A stretch of 64,000 nt of DNA. It comes from Saccoglossus kowalevskii (taxonomy: Eukaryota > Hemichordata > Enteropneusta > Harrimaniidae). The position numbers were made by a program, and so were the translations under genes. The notes beneath the pieces were generated by a model. The model saw only the letters and a list, made by a program, of their open reading frames with translations, made no database searches and was not told the DNA's origin. Below are positions 1 through 10,900 of the stretch, piece by piece (position 1 is the first letter of the stretch; each line of letters starts with the position of its first letter). The stretch is taken from contig NW_003151264.1 in the NCBI RefSeq assembly GCF_000003605.2, positions 97,166 through 161,165 of the forward strand. Direction: 5' to 3'.

Positions 1-524
1 GAATGTGATCTGTGTCTGTGATATTCTGTATCTTTAAATTACGATCTCTATAGTTAGAGAAAAACATAATATACTTAATTTTCATTCATGACGACTAAAT
101 TTCGCATTAGTCTCTGTGATTTAAGGCCCCAAATGAAATGTTTACTGCTAACATTTTTTTCAAATTTACCTAACTAATTGTTTCTCTGTAAATTGTATCA
201 GTTAAAGGATTGACCATTAAAACTCTGGGGGGGGGATTTTGAAAATAATAAGTCTGGAAATGATAATATTTTAAACAAAAGAACATATATAAAAAATATA
301 TATTCATAAAAAAACAAATATTGGATAGAAGAAAGCCTAAAAAAAATGTTTACTACATCCTGAGAATTAAAAATTAACTTTAGTTTTTTCTGATCTCTGT
401 AACTTTTAATTAATATTTATTACAAGCAATGATGGTCACCTGATATTGAAGTAAATTACTAAATCATTATTAAGTAGATTCGTTCTGATCAAACATTGCT
501 AAGTATGGTTATTATTAATATCTG

Positions 525-1285
525 CACTTTTAGTGTGGGTTTAATCATAGACATGCTGGTGCCTGCTAATTCCCGGGGTTCCCACTCTCTCAACATCTGC
601 ACTTTCATAGAACTTTAAGGTAGAAGCTTACTCATAATTGAAAATTATCAGAATTTATTAATTTTGCAATAAATTGTACTCCCAGGCAATATAAGGATAT
701 TGGCTTAAAAGAGGTTTAAGAAAATGATGGTTGTAATTTTAAGTGGGTAGTGGCCATTTTGTCAGTACCGGTATTCATAATGTTTTCACCATAGGTTTCT
801 ATGGTAGAGATTTTATGCTATACTGTAGAATACTTTATTTTCGCTTGGAATTAATTTTCGCTATTTTTGCTGAAGAATGATTCAGTGAAAATAAAATCCA
901 GTGAATATACCCTTTTTTCTATATTTTACATTCAACTTGTCAAAAGTAAATGGAAATAAATTCAATACAAAGCAGCAAAAAATTCTTTTCATTGAAAATT
1001 AATTCCAGCTAAAATAAAGTATTTTACAGTATCTCAAAATTTGAAAAAAAAATTATATATCGTGAATGAGGTACTTTTTGTTGTCAAAATTTCTAAAAAT
1101 AATGCTATTTTATGGTGCCCTGGGACAATAGCTTAATGATTTTACCTAATAAACCAATAAAAACATTGACACACGATTTATGACCAACTTTCTTAATAAT
1201 TATGAGTGGGCCTTCACCTTAATTGTGTGGGCTTTACCATAGACATGTTGGTGTCTGCTAATGCTCATAGTTTTCTCACTAATGT
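525..1285 (+). repeat. Diverged short direct repeat, copies at ~525-600 and ~1200-1285
   Basis: Both copies have a GTGTGGG run, then TTTA, then a shared block CATAGACATGYTGGTGYCTG followed by CTAAT. They lie about 680 bp apart in the same orientation and flank the MITE at 821-1031. They are either fragments of one dispersed element or an old local duplication. Confidence 0.4.
821..1031 (-). mobile_element. Palindromic MITE, family A (TA-flanked, Tc1/mariner-like ends)
   Basis: The element starts TACTGTAGAATACTTTATTT and ends with the inverse, closing in TTTTACAGTA. The arms are imperfect inverted repeats containing TTTTCGCTTGGAATTAATTT. Related copies lie at 19536-19735, 27061-27272, 29586-29797 and 55344-55556, and this one is in the opposite orientation to them. 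The flanking TA at each end fits the TA target duplication of the Tc1/mariner superfamily. It has no coding capacity, so it is non-autonomous. Confidence 0.75.
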
Positions 1286-2149
1286 AATCCATTATGTATA
1301 ATCAACACATAATTAGTAATAGAAAGAATTCTCCTAACATTATAATCCCACGCCTTAATATTTTATAATTGTGTACATGGTTGTATCTCTATACTCCAGG
1401 GAATGAAAATAATATTCCACAGTAATTAATTTCAAATACAGCAGATGAGAAGAGACAACTGACTGCTAAGAATTTATTTCTGTTTAAATATAGTATACTG
1501 TTATTATGTATCAGGTGTCATTACTTAATGTTGACACATGTGTCACACTCGTGTCCCATACATGTGCACACATTGGCTGTAATTGACAAAATTTAATACC
1601 TGGGGTAAGCATTAGTTGAAAATACTAGAAATGTTGACATTTTAAGAATTTGATGGCTTTCATAGCGGCTATCGGACTCTTTGCATAAAAAAGTCATTTT
1701 CACTAAATAAATCAATAAATCAGTAATAAATCAATACATATCAATTATCAATACAAGTTGGTGAATACTTATACAAAATATTTGAAATCAGAAATACATG
1801 TACATTATATTACAACATCATAATTTATTTTATCACTAAAAATATTGAAGGACTTTTATTTTGTAAAAAATATTTTTTGTTCTATTTATACGTTATTCAG
1901 GTTTGCAAGAATAACAAAAAACAAAAACTTAATTTAATTTAAGTGATGGCCTCGTATAGCAGAATACTCAAACTATGGACAGGGACTTGTGATAGATCAT
2001 GTATCAAATTAATTCATTACAGAGATAAGAAGTATTACTAGAGTTGTAACAGATTCTTATTGTCATGTTTGCACTTATTACAGTAATAAACTCTGTTTGA
2101 ATTCATGAAGCAAATAGGTTTTAATAGGTCAAATATTTGTGTATTATCT

Positions 2150-2395
2150 TTAACCTTTTCAACACCAGACTTTCTCACTCAAATGTTTTTGCACTTTATT
2201 CTTATATTCTTCAATATTTCTGGAAATGAACCCTAATTTTGGCTCCCTACATACAACATTTGCGTTAATTTTCAGGTTTCATTCAACAAATTTTGTTATT
2301 TTTGTCCCAATATTCTGAAGAAAAATGCAGACTATAAACAAGACTATTTTGTGAATTTCTGATGCCAAAAAAGAGAACTTGTGGTGAAAAGGCTG
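2150..2395 (+). mobile_element. TTAA-ended MITE, copy 1
   Basis: It begins TTAACCTTTTCAACACCAG and ends GTGGTGAAAAGGCTG. The inverted ends match those of the copy at 7669-7911, and the interiors align over about 240 bp (shared runs such as GCAGACTATAAACA and ACTATTTTGTGAATTT). Ends of the form TTAACC...GGTTAA fit elements that duplicate TTAA on insertion (piggyBac or Kolobok types). No ORF. The family assignment is inference. Confidence 0.6.
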
Positions 2396-3080
2396 TATCA
2401 TTTAGAAAATGGGAGAGTAATCTACCTCAACAAAAACAATTATTTGAAATAATTAAAATGTTTTTCTCTCTCTAAATTTGTATTATAACATATCATTGAC
2501 CATATATGGACATTGCATTTCATCATTAATCTGCATAACATTAAAAATTAATTACCTAACACAAACATTTGGTAAGTACCCATAGTGCTATATTGGATTC
2601 AGAGTTGGTTCTACGCTCACTGAAAAGTGTGCTTATCGTTGGGTCATTCATTTCCATCAATACATCTTTTCTTTCATTTCTTTTATTTCTTGTCCAGACA
2701 TTTCCACAGATTACAAATATTTACTATTTAGCCAGTCTGTTAATACCATTAGTTCTGCATTATAAATACATGCATTGAAAAGTACAATCAATTGTGTCAA
2801 ATTGTGTGTATATGAATGCTACAAATGATGAGAAATTCTTTCTTGATTGGTTAACTGGTTAATATTATAGTTTGATAGTCAATACCAACTCATTGTTTAT
2901 GTAGTGGCTTTACCAAGAATAATAAAAGAATCATCGATACAAGCTGTAGGTAATGCGAAGAGACAACTAAAATATAAATTTTCGAAAAAAGAATTGCCCA
3001 CTAATGACAAAATAATTAGCGTCATCTTTTAGGAATAATGGAATACATCCCTTAATTTTTTAACTTTTTTTTTATTTCAG

Positions 3081-3356
3081 AATTACAGAAATCATGCATG
3101 TACGCTGGTGACCTCCTTCACCGTATGTACGATGACATTCTGGAAAACAACATTATATTTCACCATGTATCTGCCTTTTATTGGAGATCCAAGCATGATT
3201 GGTACATCAGATTCATTCAAACAGTTGTTTCTGTTCTACCTTCCCAATGGTGTATGGCTTTTGGTACCAGCGCTGTGTTTAGTATACTTAGGAGACAAAC
3301 TGGCAACACTTTGTCAACATGGTACACAAACCGAGAGAAAGAAGAAGAAGCGATAG
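3081..3356 (+). CDS. Terminal exon of an EXPERA/emopamil-binding-protein-like membrane protein
   Basis: A polypyrimidine tract and TTTCAG acceptor precede 3081, and the frame from the first base stays open for 91 codons to the TAG at 3354-3356. The predicted peptide has two hydrophobic segments. It ends with LFLFYLPNGVWLLVPALCLV, which resembles the last membrane helix of EBP (MNALWLVLPG) and EBPL (FNGVWVLIPG), and a preceding TLYF lies at about the EBP spacing (LYF before the N-[AG]-[LV]-W motif). Family members are ER membrane proteins, and EBP is the 8-7 sterol isomerase. The C-terminus is a run of four lysines and an arginine, so a KKXX-type ER retrieval signal is present. The catalytic residues of the family would lie in upstream exons that I could not find, so the activity cannot be judged. 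It could instead be another EXPERA member (TM6SF or TMEM97 type). Confidence 0.55.
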   Translation, partial: NYRNHACTLVTSFTVCTMTFWKTTLYFTMYLPFIGDPSMIGTSDSFKQLFLFYLPNGVWLLVPALCLVYLGDKLATLCQHGTQTERKKKKR

Positions 3357-3951
3357 TTTGAAAAATTGTAGGTTTTACTCCATAATTATATAGTATATTC
3401 ACGTACTTGGTCAGGAACCAAAGAATGTCAAACTTTTTTATAACACATCTCCTGACGCCATTTTTTTTTATTTTCCCGTTTCAGCTATCGGTGAAAGTTT
3501 TCAGCAGGTGATGTTTTAAGTCAGTTTGAGTTGAATTCAAATTTTGCACTACTGAGCATGTTACTGCACATATGTGCAATGCATTGTGGGAGAGACCTTC
3601 CCGTTGTATGTAATAGAAAATTAGTATCATCCTGGAAACTGACTGAATTACATTTAATTTTTTTTAATTAAGATAAAGATATTAAGATATTAATAATAAG
3701 ATATAATATTATATGACTTTTTCATCACATTTGTCACCGAGCAACCTGCTAATTTATTTTTGAATAGTTAAGATATTTTGAAATGGTGGATAACACATAT
3801 ATGTGTAGTGATTTTCCAATTTGTTAAATGACATCACTCTGAGTGCAGATTCAGTTTTAATGTTGAGACATGCTATGTAGATACTTTTTGATTATTAGAG
3901 ATACCATGCACTTTTCAATCTTTAGGTCTATATGGGTAAGGTCTGGTTTAG

Positions 3952-4116
3952 AGTTTAATTGTGCTGGTGTTAGATGATTTACTACACCATTGTAAAAGTA
4001 GAAAACCCATACTAGACATTTTAACTATAGTCATCACCAAGCAATTTGTGTGAATTGGAATGTTAATTACACATCTTTTACAGACATGCTGCAGGCTAAC
4101 TTTAAATCTACAATCT
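3952..4116 (+). repeat. Dispersed repeat, copy 1 (partner at 5930-6140)
   Basis: Shares ATAGTCATCACYAAGCAATT and TTGGAATGTTAATTACACAT with the copy at 5930-6140, with further weaker similarity on both sides. This copy begins GTTTAATTGTGCTG. The other copy ends with the inverse, CAGCACAATTAAAC, which suggests these are the inverted ends of one short DNA transposon, each copy retaining one. Confidence 0.5.
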
Positions 4117-4135
4117 TGAAAAGTCTACTTAAATG

Positions 4136-4141
4136 AATAAA
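4136..4141 (+). terminator. Candidate polyadenylation signal AATAAA of the EBP-like gene
   Basis: This is a canonical AATAAA downstream of the stop codon at 3354-3356 that I noticed on the + strand. It would give a 3' UTR of about 800 bases. In AT-rich DNA the hexamer occurs by chance, so this is only a candidate. Confidence 0.25.
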
Positions 4142-4396
4142 GCACAACAAAAACTTTGTTAGAAATACAGATTTTCAAATACAAGGAATGTTTTATAAAC
4201 AGTCAAATTTAAATTTTTACTTCTGATTAAAATAAAATCCTGGTTGGCTAAATTTTATTTTTAATATTGTCTTTTACTAAGATTAATATTTATTTTAATT
4301 ATTTTTTGATTTTACAAATATTTTGCTGCAAGAATTGTTTTGTTTGTGAGAGCCATCGGTGTAGCAAATTTATTGTGAAAACAAATATTAAAATAC

Positions 4397-4414
4397 ATAA
4401 TTATAATTATAATT

Positions 4415-4503
<89 letters not shown>

Positions 4504-4510
4504 TATATAA
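4397..4510. repeat. Microsatellite, ATAATT then (AAT)n
   Basis: Four or so ATAATT units run directly into a nearly perfect AAT/ATA trinucleotide run of more than 75 bases, ending in degenerate AT-rich sequence. It is likely to be length-polymorphic. Confidence 0.95.
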
Positions 4511-5152
4511 AAAATAATATTGAAGAAATTGAAGCTAACCAGGATTTTATTTCAATCAGATTGATTTTTACTGGGATTGATTTTTCTTAGCATATTCACT
4601 CCTATTTTTTAAGCATATTAAAATTTTTGAATTTACAATTGAAACAATAAATTCTATTGTAATTTTACATGTCCATGTAGATTTAATTTAGCTGATTTCA
4701 CTTAAATCATAGACCTGTTTTCGAAGGTCTATGCTTAAATTAAAGTTATTTTAGAAGTCTTGGTCACAAGTTTTAATGTTTTGAGACTGACTTTTTTCAC
4801 CTGCTGCTGCCTCTGGTTGTAACATTTTGATATTAATATTGTGAATTCTTCCCTGTTAGATTGTCTAAAATACAGTGAAACATAACATAACATAAAATCA
4901 AACACCAAAGTAGTACCAACAGATTAAAGATTAGGAAATGTTCTGAGAAGGGACTGGAATATTGTGTAGGTTTAGATGGTTATCCAATTTACACAGGGTG
5001 TGCCTTAGTTCATGCAACGTGCATGTGCTAGTATGAACACCCTCAGTGATAGAAATTTGACTGGAATTTAGAGAGGCTATATAATTGTCAGTAACATTGA
5101 ATTGCAATAATATTCTCTACTTCCTACAGTATTTGCTCTTATTAGTTAGTAG

Positions 5153-5365
5153 CAGTGGTGGCGGCACAGTGGGGGCAGAGGGGGAGGTGGTCCCCTTGAA
5201 AAAAATGTTGCGGGGGTGTCGCGCCTCAAAAATCAAGCTGGAACCCTTTATGTCAGCAAAATTTGGCCAATGAAATGCAGGAAAGGGGGAGTATGCTCCC
5301 TGCCTTGGGCGCGAGGTTGGTTAGCAAATCTCGCCCTCCATGCAAAATTTCGTGCCGCCGCTCTG
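5153..5365. mobile_element. GC-rich short non-autonomous DNA transposon, hAT-like ends
   Basis: It begins CAGTGGTGGCGGCAC and ends GTGCCGCCGCTCTG, an inverted repeat with one indel. AGTAG is directly repeated immediately outside both ends (5148-5152 and 5366-5370). The interior is much richer in G and C than its surroundings and includes a run of G-rich sequence. CAG-starting ends of this type are common in hAT elements, but hAT normally makes an 8-bp duplication and only 5 bp are seen, so the superfamily is uncertain. No coding capacity. Confidence 0.5.
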
Positions 5366-5383
5366 AGTAGCACTGTTTTGCAT

Positions 5384-5474
5384 TTATGTAAATGACAGAT
5401 GTGTGTCTATGGTCAAGTCATATTAATCCATGCATTCATAATAAATGCATTTTTTTGTTTATGTGTACTAGAAG
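5384..5474. repeat. Family C MITE fragment abutting family B element
   Basis: Contains ATGTAAATGACA and a 'tctatggtcaagtca' stretch seen again in the copies at 51636-51681 (inverted), 54867-55000 and 55766-55892. It directly adjoins the family B element that starts at 5475. Confidence 0.45.
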
Positions 5475-5658
5475 TACTGTAAAATCTGTATTAGAAACCG
5501 CGGCTTCTATTAAAATGGTACAATGCAACAGAGGGGATGCGGCTTCTAATAGAGCATCTACACATATGAGAAATGATGAATTTTTGGTTCTCAATTATTC
5601 AAAAAAAATGGGTGCGACTTCTGTTAGGGATGCGGCTTCTAATACAGATTTTTCGGTA
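5475..5658. mobile_element. Family B MITE, copy 1
   Basis: Starts TACTGTAAAATCTGTATTAG and ends with the inverse, CTAATACAGATTTTTCGGTA. The interior contains repeated GCGGCTTCTAATA-type motifs in both orientations. A second copy is at 51682-51866, with the same ends and the shared interior phrases TTGAGAACC (here inverted) and TGCATTGTAC. TA at both ends again suggests a TA-target element. No ORF of its own is credible. Confidence 0.65.
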
Positions 5659-5929
5659 ATAGAGTAAAATCTTTTAATTTCACTATTTTGAGCATATTCA
5701 CTTGGATTTAATTTCACAATTTTGCCAGTGATACAATGCATTTTATTAAAATTTGACATTTTTATGTAAATTTAAATTAGTGAATTTTAATCATCAGCGA
5801 AAATAGCAAAATTACAACTCAGTAAATGTAAATTAACACTACTTTTCAACCTTTGTTAGTTCAGCTTACTAGGTATGTAAGAACAATATGTTTTCAAAGT
5901 TTGTATTTCAATTATCACATCTTGACATT

Positions 5930-6140
5930 TCAATGATTTAATGCACCAATTTATATAATATACAAATATCTTTAGACGTTAGCATTTCAACCATAGTCAT
6001 CACTAAGCAATTTATACTTATTGGAATGTTAATTACACATCCCGCTACCCACACTTGCTCCAGGCTTACTTTTAATTTACTATAATTTACAGTGTGCACA
6101 CCAATTCCTTGAACTAAATGATAACGCAGCACAATTAAAC
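5930..6140 (+). repeat. Dispersed repeat, copy 2 (partner at 3952-4116)
   Basis: Aligns with 3952-4116 through the ATAGTCATCACTAAGCAATT and TTGGAATGTTAATTACACAT blocks and ends in CAGCACAATTAAAC, the inverse of the start of the other copy. Probably a short non-autonomous transposon. Confidence 0.5.
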
Positions 6141-7668
6141 TATTTTAGTAAAAAAAAACACTCCAATAAAGAAATAAAAACTGGTCTGATCCTCGCATTA
6201 GGAGATTAAGATTAATTTTTTTATTGTTTTTCTAATTTAATTGTCTTATTTGTGTGTTATTTCTACTAATACACTTTGGTTGTCACAGCATGGTTGCCAT
6301 GACAATTTTATTGTTTTATGTGCTGCAGGTTTTGATTAAAATTTTGAAAAAAACAGTGAAAAATGTAACATATTTTAATTTGTGATGAAATTTGATTTTG
6401 TCACTCTGATGAATTTCTAAAATCTCTCAAATTTACCACGACTTGTCTATTCTGCTGCCAGAGTGCATGATTAGTCACACCAAATAGAACAGTCAGGTAA
6501 TTTCAAGTCAAACCAAGAATTAAAAAAAAAACTGTCAGGACTGGGCCAGTCTACATTTCTGCGTCAAATGTTTGTTCGAGTCACACAATTTCTTGTTTTT
6601 CAAAATCACCTGCCTTATGTGTTCTGATAGTAGCACATGTGCTTACATTACAAATAGAGGTGTGTCTATGACCAGGTACAGAGTACATGCAACGTTTGAC
6701 TTGTGTGTGCATATATTGGAAATTCTCTTTAAATGACAGTAGTGTGAACTTTTATATCTGAAATGTCTATGGGGGAGGGGGCTATTATGAGGTGGTTTTT
6801 ACCAGTTTGAAAAATGTTTTGATGAAAACATTATCATATATGGTGACATCTGTTATATTAGTTTTACTCCACTCCACATATGACTAGACTAGAGTTGTTA
6901 GTAAAACTTAGTTGAATCATGGTTACTATAGTAACCGTGGTTGAAAGCCCTTTTAAATGTGGGTAACATGGCCAAAAATCAAATCTGAAAGTTCTAGCAT
7001 TTGCAAATTGTACCTGTGCTCATCAAAACCTGATTTATTTTGATGTTTATATATTGTCTTCACTACAATAAATTCTGTCATGCGTTGATGTTTGAAATCG
7101 GGAGTGTGCCAAATGACCTAGGAAATGTGTAATGTTTGATGTTTGCTTGGACAGTGTGGTAACATGAGTAATATTCATCACTAATTTAAATGGGAGGGAC
7201 TTAATGGCCATTCAGAAACATCTCAAGAGTGCGGTGTGCACACCAGAATACTCTTAATGAAAAATGTTTCACATCAAATATTGATTTTGTAATATACTAG
7301 TAGTCCATTTTGATAGTCAAACGCAGAATCCGGCTTTGGTTTGATGACACCTTAAAATGATGAAAATTCAACTAAACTGAAGCTATAAAATTGCTCTTTC
7401 AAATCGCGTAGCTGTTGTAATTATTACAGTACACGTATTAGTGTAAAAGGGTTAATTATTCAATGGGTTTTGATTTTGCTTATTTTGCTGACTGGAAAAT
7501 GCACTAAGCTAAAACCCAGTGAATATGTAAAATTGAGCATAGAAAACAGTATCTAAATGATAAAACCATGAAATTAAAACCCAGTGATAATGCCTGAAAT
7601 GCTAAATCAGTGAAATTTAAACCCAGTGAAAATTTCACATGTCAAAGACTTCAAACTACATACAACTC

Positions 7669-7911
7669 TAAACTTTTCACCACCAGACTTTCTTGCCCAA
7701 ATTATTCTGCACTTTTTTCTCATATTCTTCATTATTTCTGGAAATTAATTCTAATTTTAGAGCCAACAGAAAAAAATCTGAGTCAATTTTTATACTCAAA
7801 AAATTTATTTGGCTATTTTTGTCCCAATCTTCTGAAGGAAAGTGCAGACTATAAACAGGACTATTTTGTGAATTTGTGATGAAAAGAGGGAACTGGTGGT
7901 GAAAAGGTTAA
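7669..7911 (+). mobile_element. TTAA-ended MITE, copy 2
   Basis: Begins TAAACTTTTCACCACCAG and ends CTGGTGGTGAAAAGGTTAA, a clear inverted repeat of about 18 bp. The interior aligns along its whole length with the copy at 2150-2395. This copy keeps the better right end, and the other keeps the better left end. Confidence 0.65.
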
Positions 7912-10900
7912 ACACATTTGCAGTGTCAATAGGTAAGTGGCTATGACGCTTTACACCATACAGTGAATTTTGCCAAAAAACTGACCATTGGCCAACAGTG
8001 TGTCGCCATGACAAAAGGGTGTGTTGTTTGCTGTCTGGCTTTAAGTACCTTGCATTGTTATTTTTATCAGCCAGTCAAATTAAGTCCTTGACTGTATCAA
8101 GCAGTTTATATAGGTAAACCTTTAGAATCAATACAAATTGTATTCTGGGATTGTATTTCCAGTTTCTTCAAGATACTAGTAAAATACAATCTACATGAAT
8201 ATGCAAAATTGTTTCATTAATTAAAGTTTTATTTTAACAGTAGTTTTTGTCGAGTAAAAGTTTGGCTGGTCTGTATTGTATATTTTTATATTGCAAAGTG
8301 CAATGACCAACTCCTCTCTGTGGTGTACAAACAGGGATTCCTTGAGTATGTTTGTCTGTGTTTGTCTGTCAGGATGTATAGGTATATTTGTATTTCATAA
8401 AACTGATTAGTTTTTGGTTGAAATTGTTACATTACTATATTAATTATCTACTTTTTAGCATTTCATTTTATATATACAGTGTTCTTTAAGAACCTACCAC
8501 ATGATTGGCTTTCTTTTTGAGAAACTGCAGACCTGATTTGTTTTAGATTAATTTTTTTATATTAATGACCTAATTGGCATAATTGGCACATTGTAGATTG
8601 TTTTTGTGGGACTTAAAGACGCTATGTATTTACATTTATAAACCTGGTTGGTTTTTTCAGAAATTTGTTATGTCTCCCGAATTCTGTCAAAACATGGAAA
8701 ACAGGTGTGCATATTATTAAAATATTGATAACAATTTGATATTGATAAAACAAAAAAAATTTTTATTTTGGTTATTGAAAATAAAATAGACACTTTTTTG
8801 ACCCTTTTTTGTGGTCAACAGCTACTCTCACCAAACAATTACATAAAATATACAAAGAAAACAATTGGTAGAAAAAAATGATTATTTATTATTTTTAATT
8901 ACATTGCCATGACAACCACTTTATATGTATAGTTGACAATTTGAAGCTCTATTTTAGAAGTTATAAATTAAATCATTTCACATCAGATGCTATGATGTCA
9001 TACCCATAATCCTTTGCTGGACAATCAAGATGGTTCACTTCATACACTAATAAAAGTTGAATATCTAAAAATTGCAAAGTGATATAAAAAACTGTAAACT
9101 GCATTCTCCTGCATTTGTGAAGCTAATTCATCTATTGTTAGCCTTGACTTGCACATTAAAGGAAAGGTAAACAAATCTCAAACCAAAATAAATCACAACA
9201 ATCGCATGTATTCCACTCCCTATTTCATTTTTTGATAAGCTGATAAAAAATGTTACCGTTTTACATAATACTGATGTTTAGGGATGATGAAAGTACAATA
9301 AAATCACCAATTGAGGAAGTTCAGCGAGAAGGAGTGGGGGTTACCTACCTGAAAAAGTGATGGTGTTGTGCCATCAGCACCTCTATCCCATTTAGGAATA
9401 CTTTCTTTCAAAAACTTTCGTTTTTGACAACATGAAATACATGGGCCATTTTTCTGCCAGATATTTTTGTCTTTATGTCTTTTAAACAATTTTTAGTTAT
9501 ATATTTATAATTTCAGTAATGAATAACCACTTTCCAAACCCAAACCCAAACATAGAGAGACTGTGGCTAAAAATGTGATTCTTTCTGGCACCGCATATCG
9601 ATATAGCTTGTTATACGAGTACCCCCATCTGAATGTTCACCTCTTTTTCTGCAGATTTGTACTTGGCATTCCTAAACCTGTGATTTAGTGAGAGATAACC
9701 AGTTGACGTAGCAAATTGAATAATAAAATCTTTTAAAAGATTCATTAATTCATCTTAAAATACATTATTGAAGGATGTAAATAAAAAGCAAATGGTTTCA
9801 AGTGAACAACTGCTAAGTAGTATTGACTATGAACAAATTATATCTTCAAGTGAGATTCTTTCAACATTTTACGCAAATGGTGTTCGCAGGAACTTGAATT
9901 AATTATTTGAAAACACAATGACAATAGAAAGCACTTTCGTTCACGCAGAATCTTCAAGAATGGGTTTAAAATTGTAAGTTACTTCCTTGATATCACAAAT
10001 GTTAGTTTTGTATGACTTAACTATATTCAGAGTTAGTAGCCACGGTCTTGAAATTGGAACTGGGAGACAAGTGGCCGTTAATTTTAGAACATTGAAGATG
10101 AAAAACACTTTACCAAGCATACAGGACACATAGACTGTCCATATTTAACTTTTTTTTTTGCTGTTATTATTTTTTATATTAACCTTTGTTATCTTCTTCG
10201 ACAGACATTATAAGTTAATATTATTATTGATATCCATAATTTATTATATAAATCCTGTATTATAATATTGCTAAATGTGGTTCAACTAGGTATAAAACAA
10301 TATTCGACTTGTTTTCGAAGAGATGAACGGAAGTTTCGGCCACCATTTTCTACCGCTATACTTTTCATCCACGTATTTTGCCGAAGGCATATGTTTAGAT
10401 ATCGATTTAGTACGTGTGCGTTACTAACACGGAATATTTATTCATATTTATTTTCACGTAATAATAATAATAACTCGTGTGATTCAAGTACGGTATGATC
10501 ATTTTTATTTAGTAAAAAGCCGGATATTTAATTAAAACAAAGATTAGTGAAGAAACGTACGAAATATTAGTACAAGATGATAAATAAGCTGAACTAATAT
10601 TTGCGCCGCGAACACAATGGGTAATCGATGTCAAACATGCGCGTGTCCGAAAAATACGCATTCTGCAAACGATCCAGGTAGAAAATGCTAGCCGAGGTTC
10701 CCCGTTTTCTCCCGCTAGTTCATTTGCATACATGTCTGGATTTATATAAGTGAAATATTTACCTGTGAGCCGATTTATTTCTAGTAGACTAGATAATATC
10801 CGTTTTAGCAATGAAGTCATGTAATTTTATTAATACATAGCAACACTCGGAAGGGATGAAAGGGGTTTCCGAGCAAAACACCCACGACTTTAGTTCAAAT

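Larger units (their letters stand above)
1..3080. other. Non-coding flank, probably intron of the EBP-like gene
   Basis: AT-rich DNA with no exon that I can defend. If the exon at 3081 is the last of its gene, this stretch is probably intronic, since the upstream exons should lie to the left. It holds one palindromic MITE (821-1031), one TTAA-ended element (2150-2395) and a diverged repeat pair near 525 and 1200. A pyrimidine tract followed by AG near 2697 resembles an acceptor, but the frame after it ends within 30 codons and has no recognisable motif, so no exon is called. Confidence 0.5.
3359..9900. other. Intergenic, repeat-rich AT-rich DNA
   Basis: Between the EBP-like terminal exon and the CpG-rich region upstream of the cadherin I find no supportable coding exon. 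The first part probably includes the 3' UTR of the EBP-like gene. The rest holds an AAT microsatellite, an hAT-like short element, family B and C MITE pieces, a TTAA element, and a stretch (about 7450-7640) with several copies of AAACCCAGTGA-type sequence that also recurs around 19455-19515 and 56885-56960. Confidence 0.5.

Noticed and set aside
2569-2778. Hydrophobic 69-codon frame as an upstream exon of the EBP-like gene
   Set aside because: An acceptor-like tract occurs inside it, but no donor follows before the stop and no family motif is visible.
3098-3361. Overlapping 87-codon + frame at the EBP-like exon
   Set aside because: It is out of frame with the hydrophobic, family-like peptide and shows no similarity of its own.
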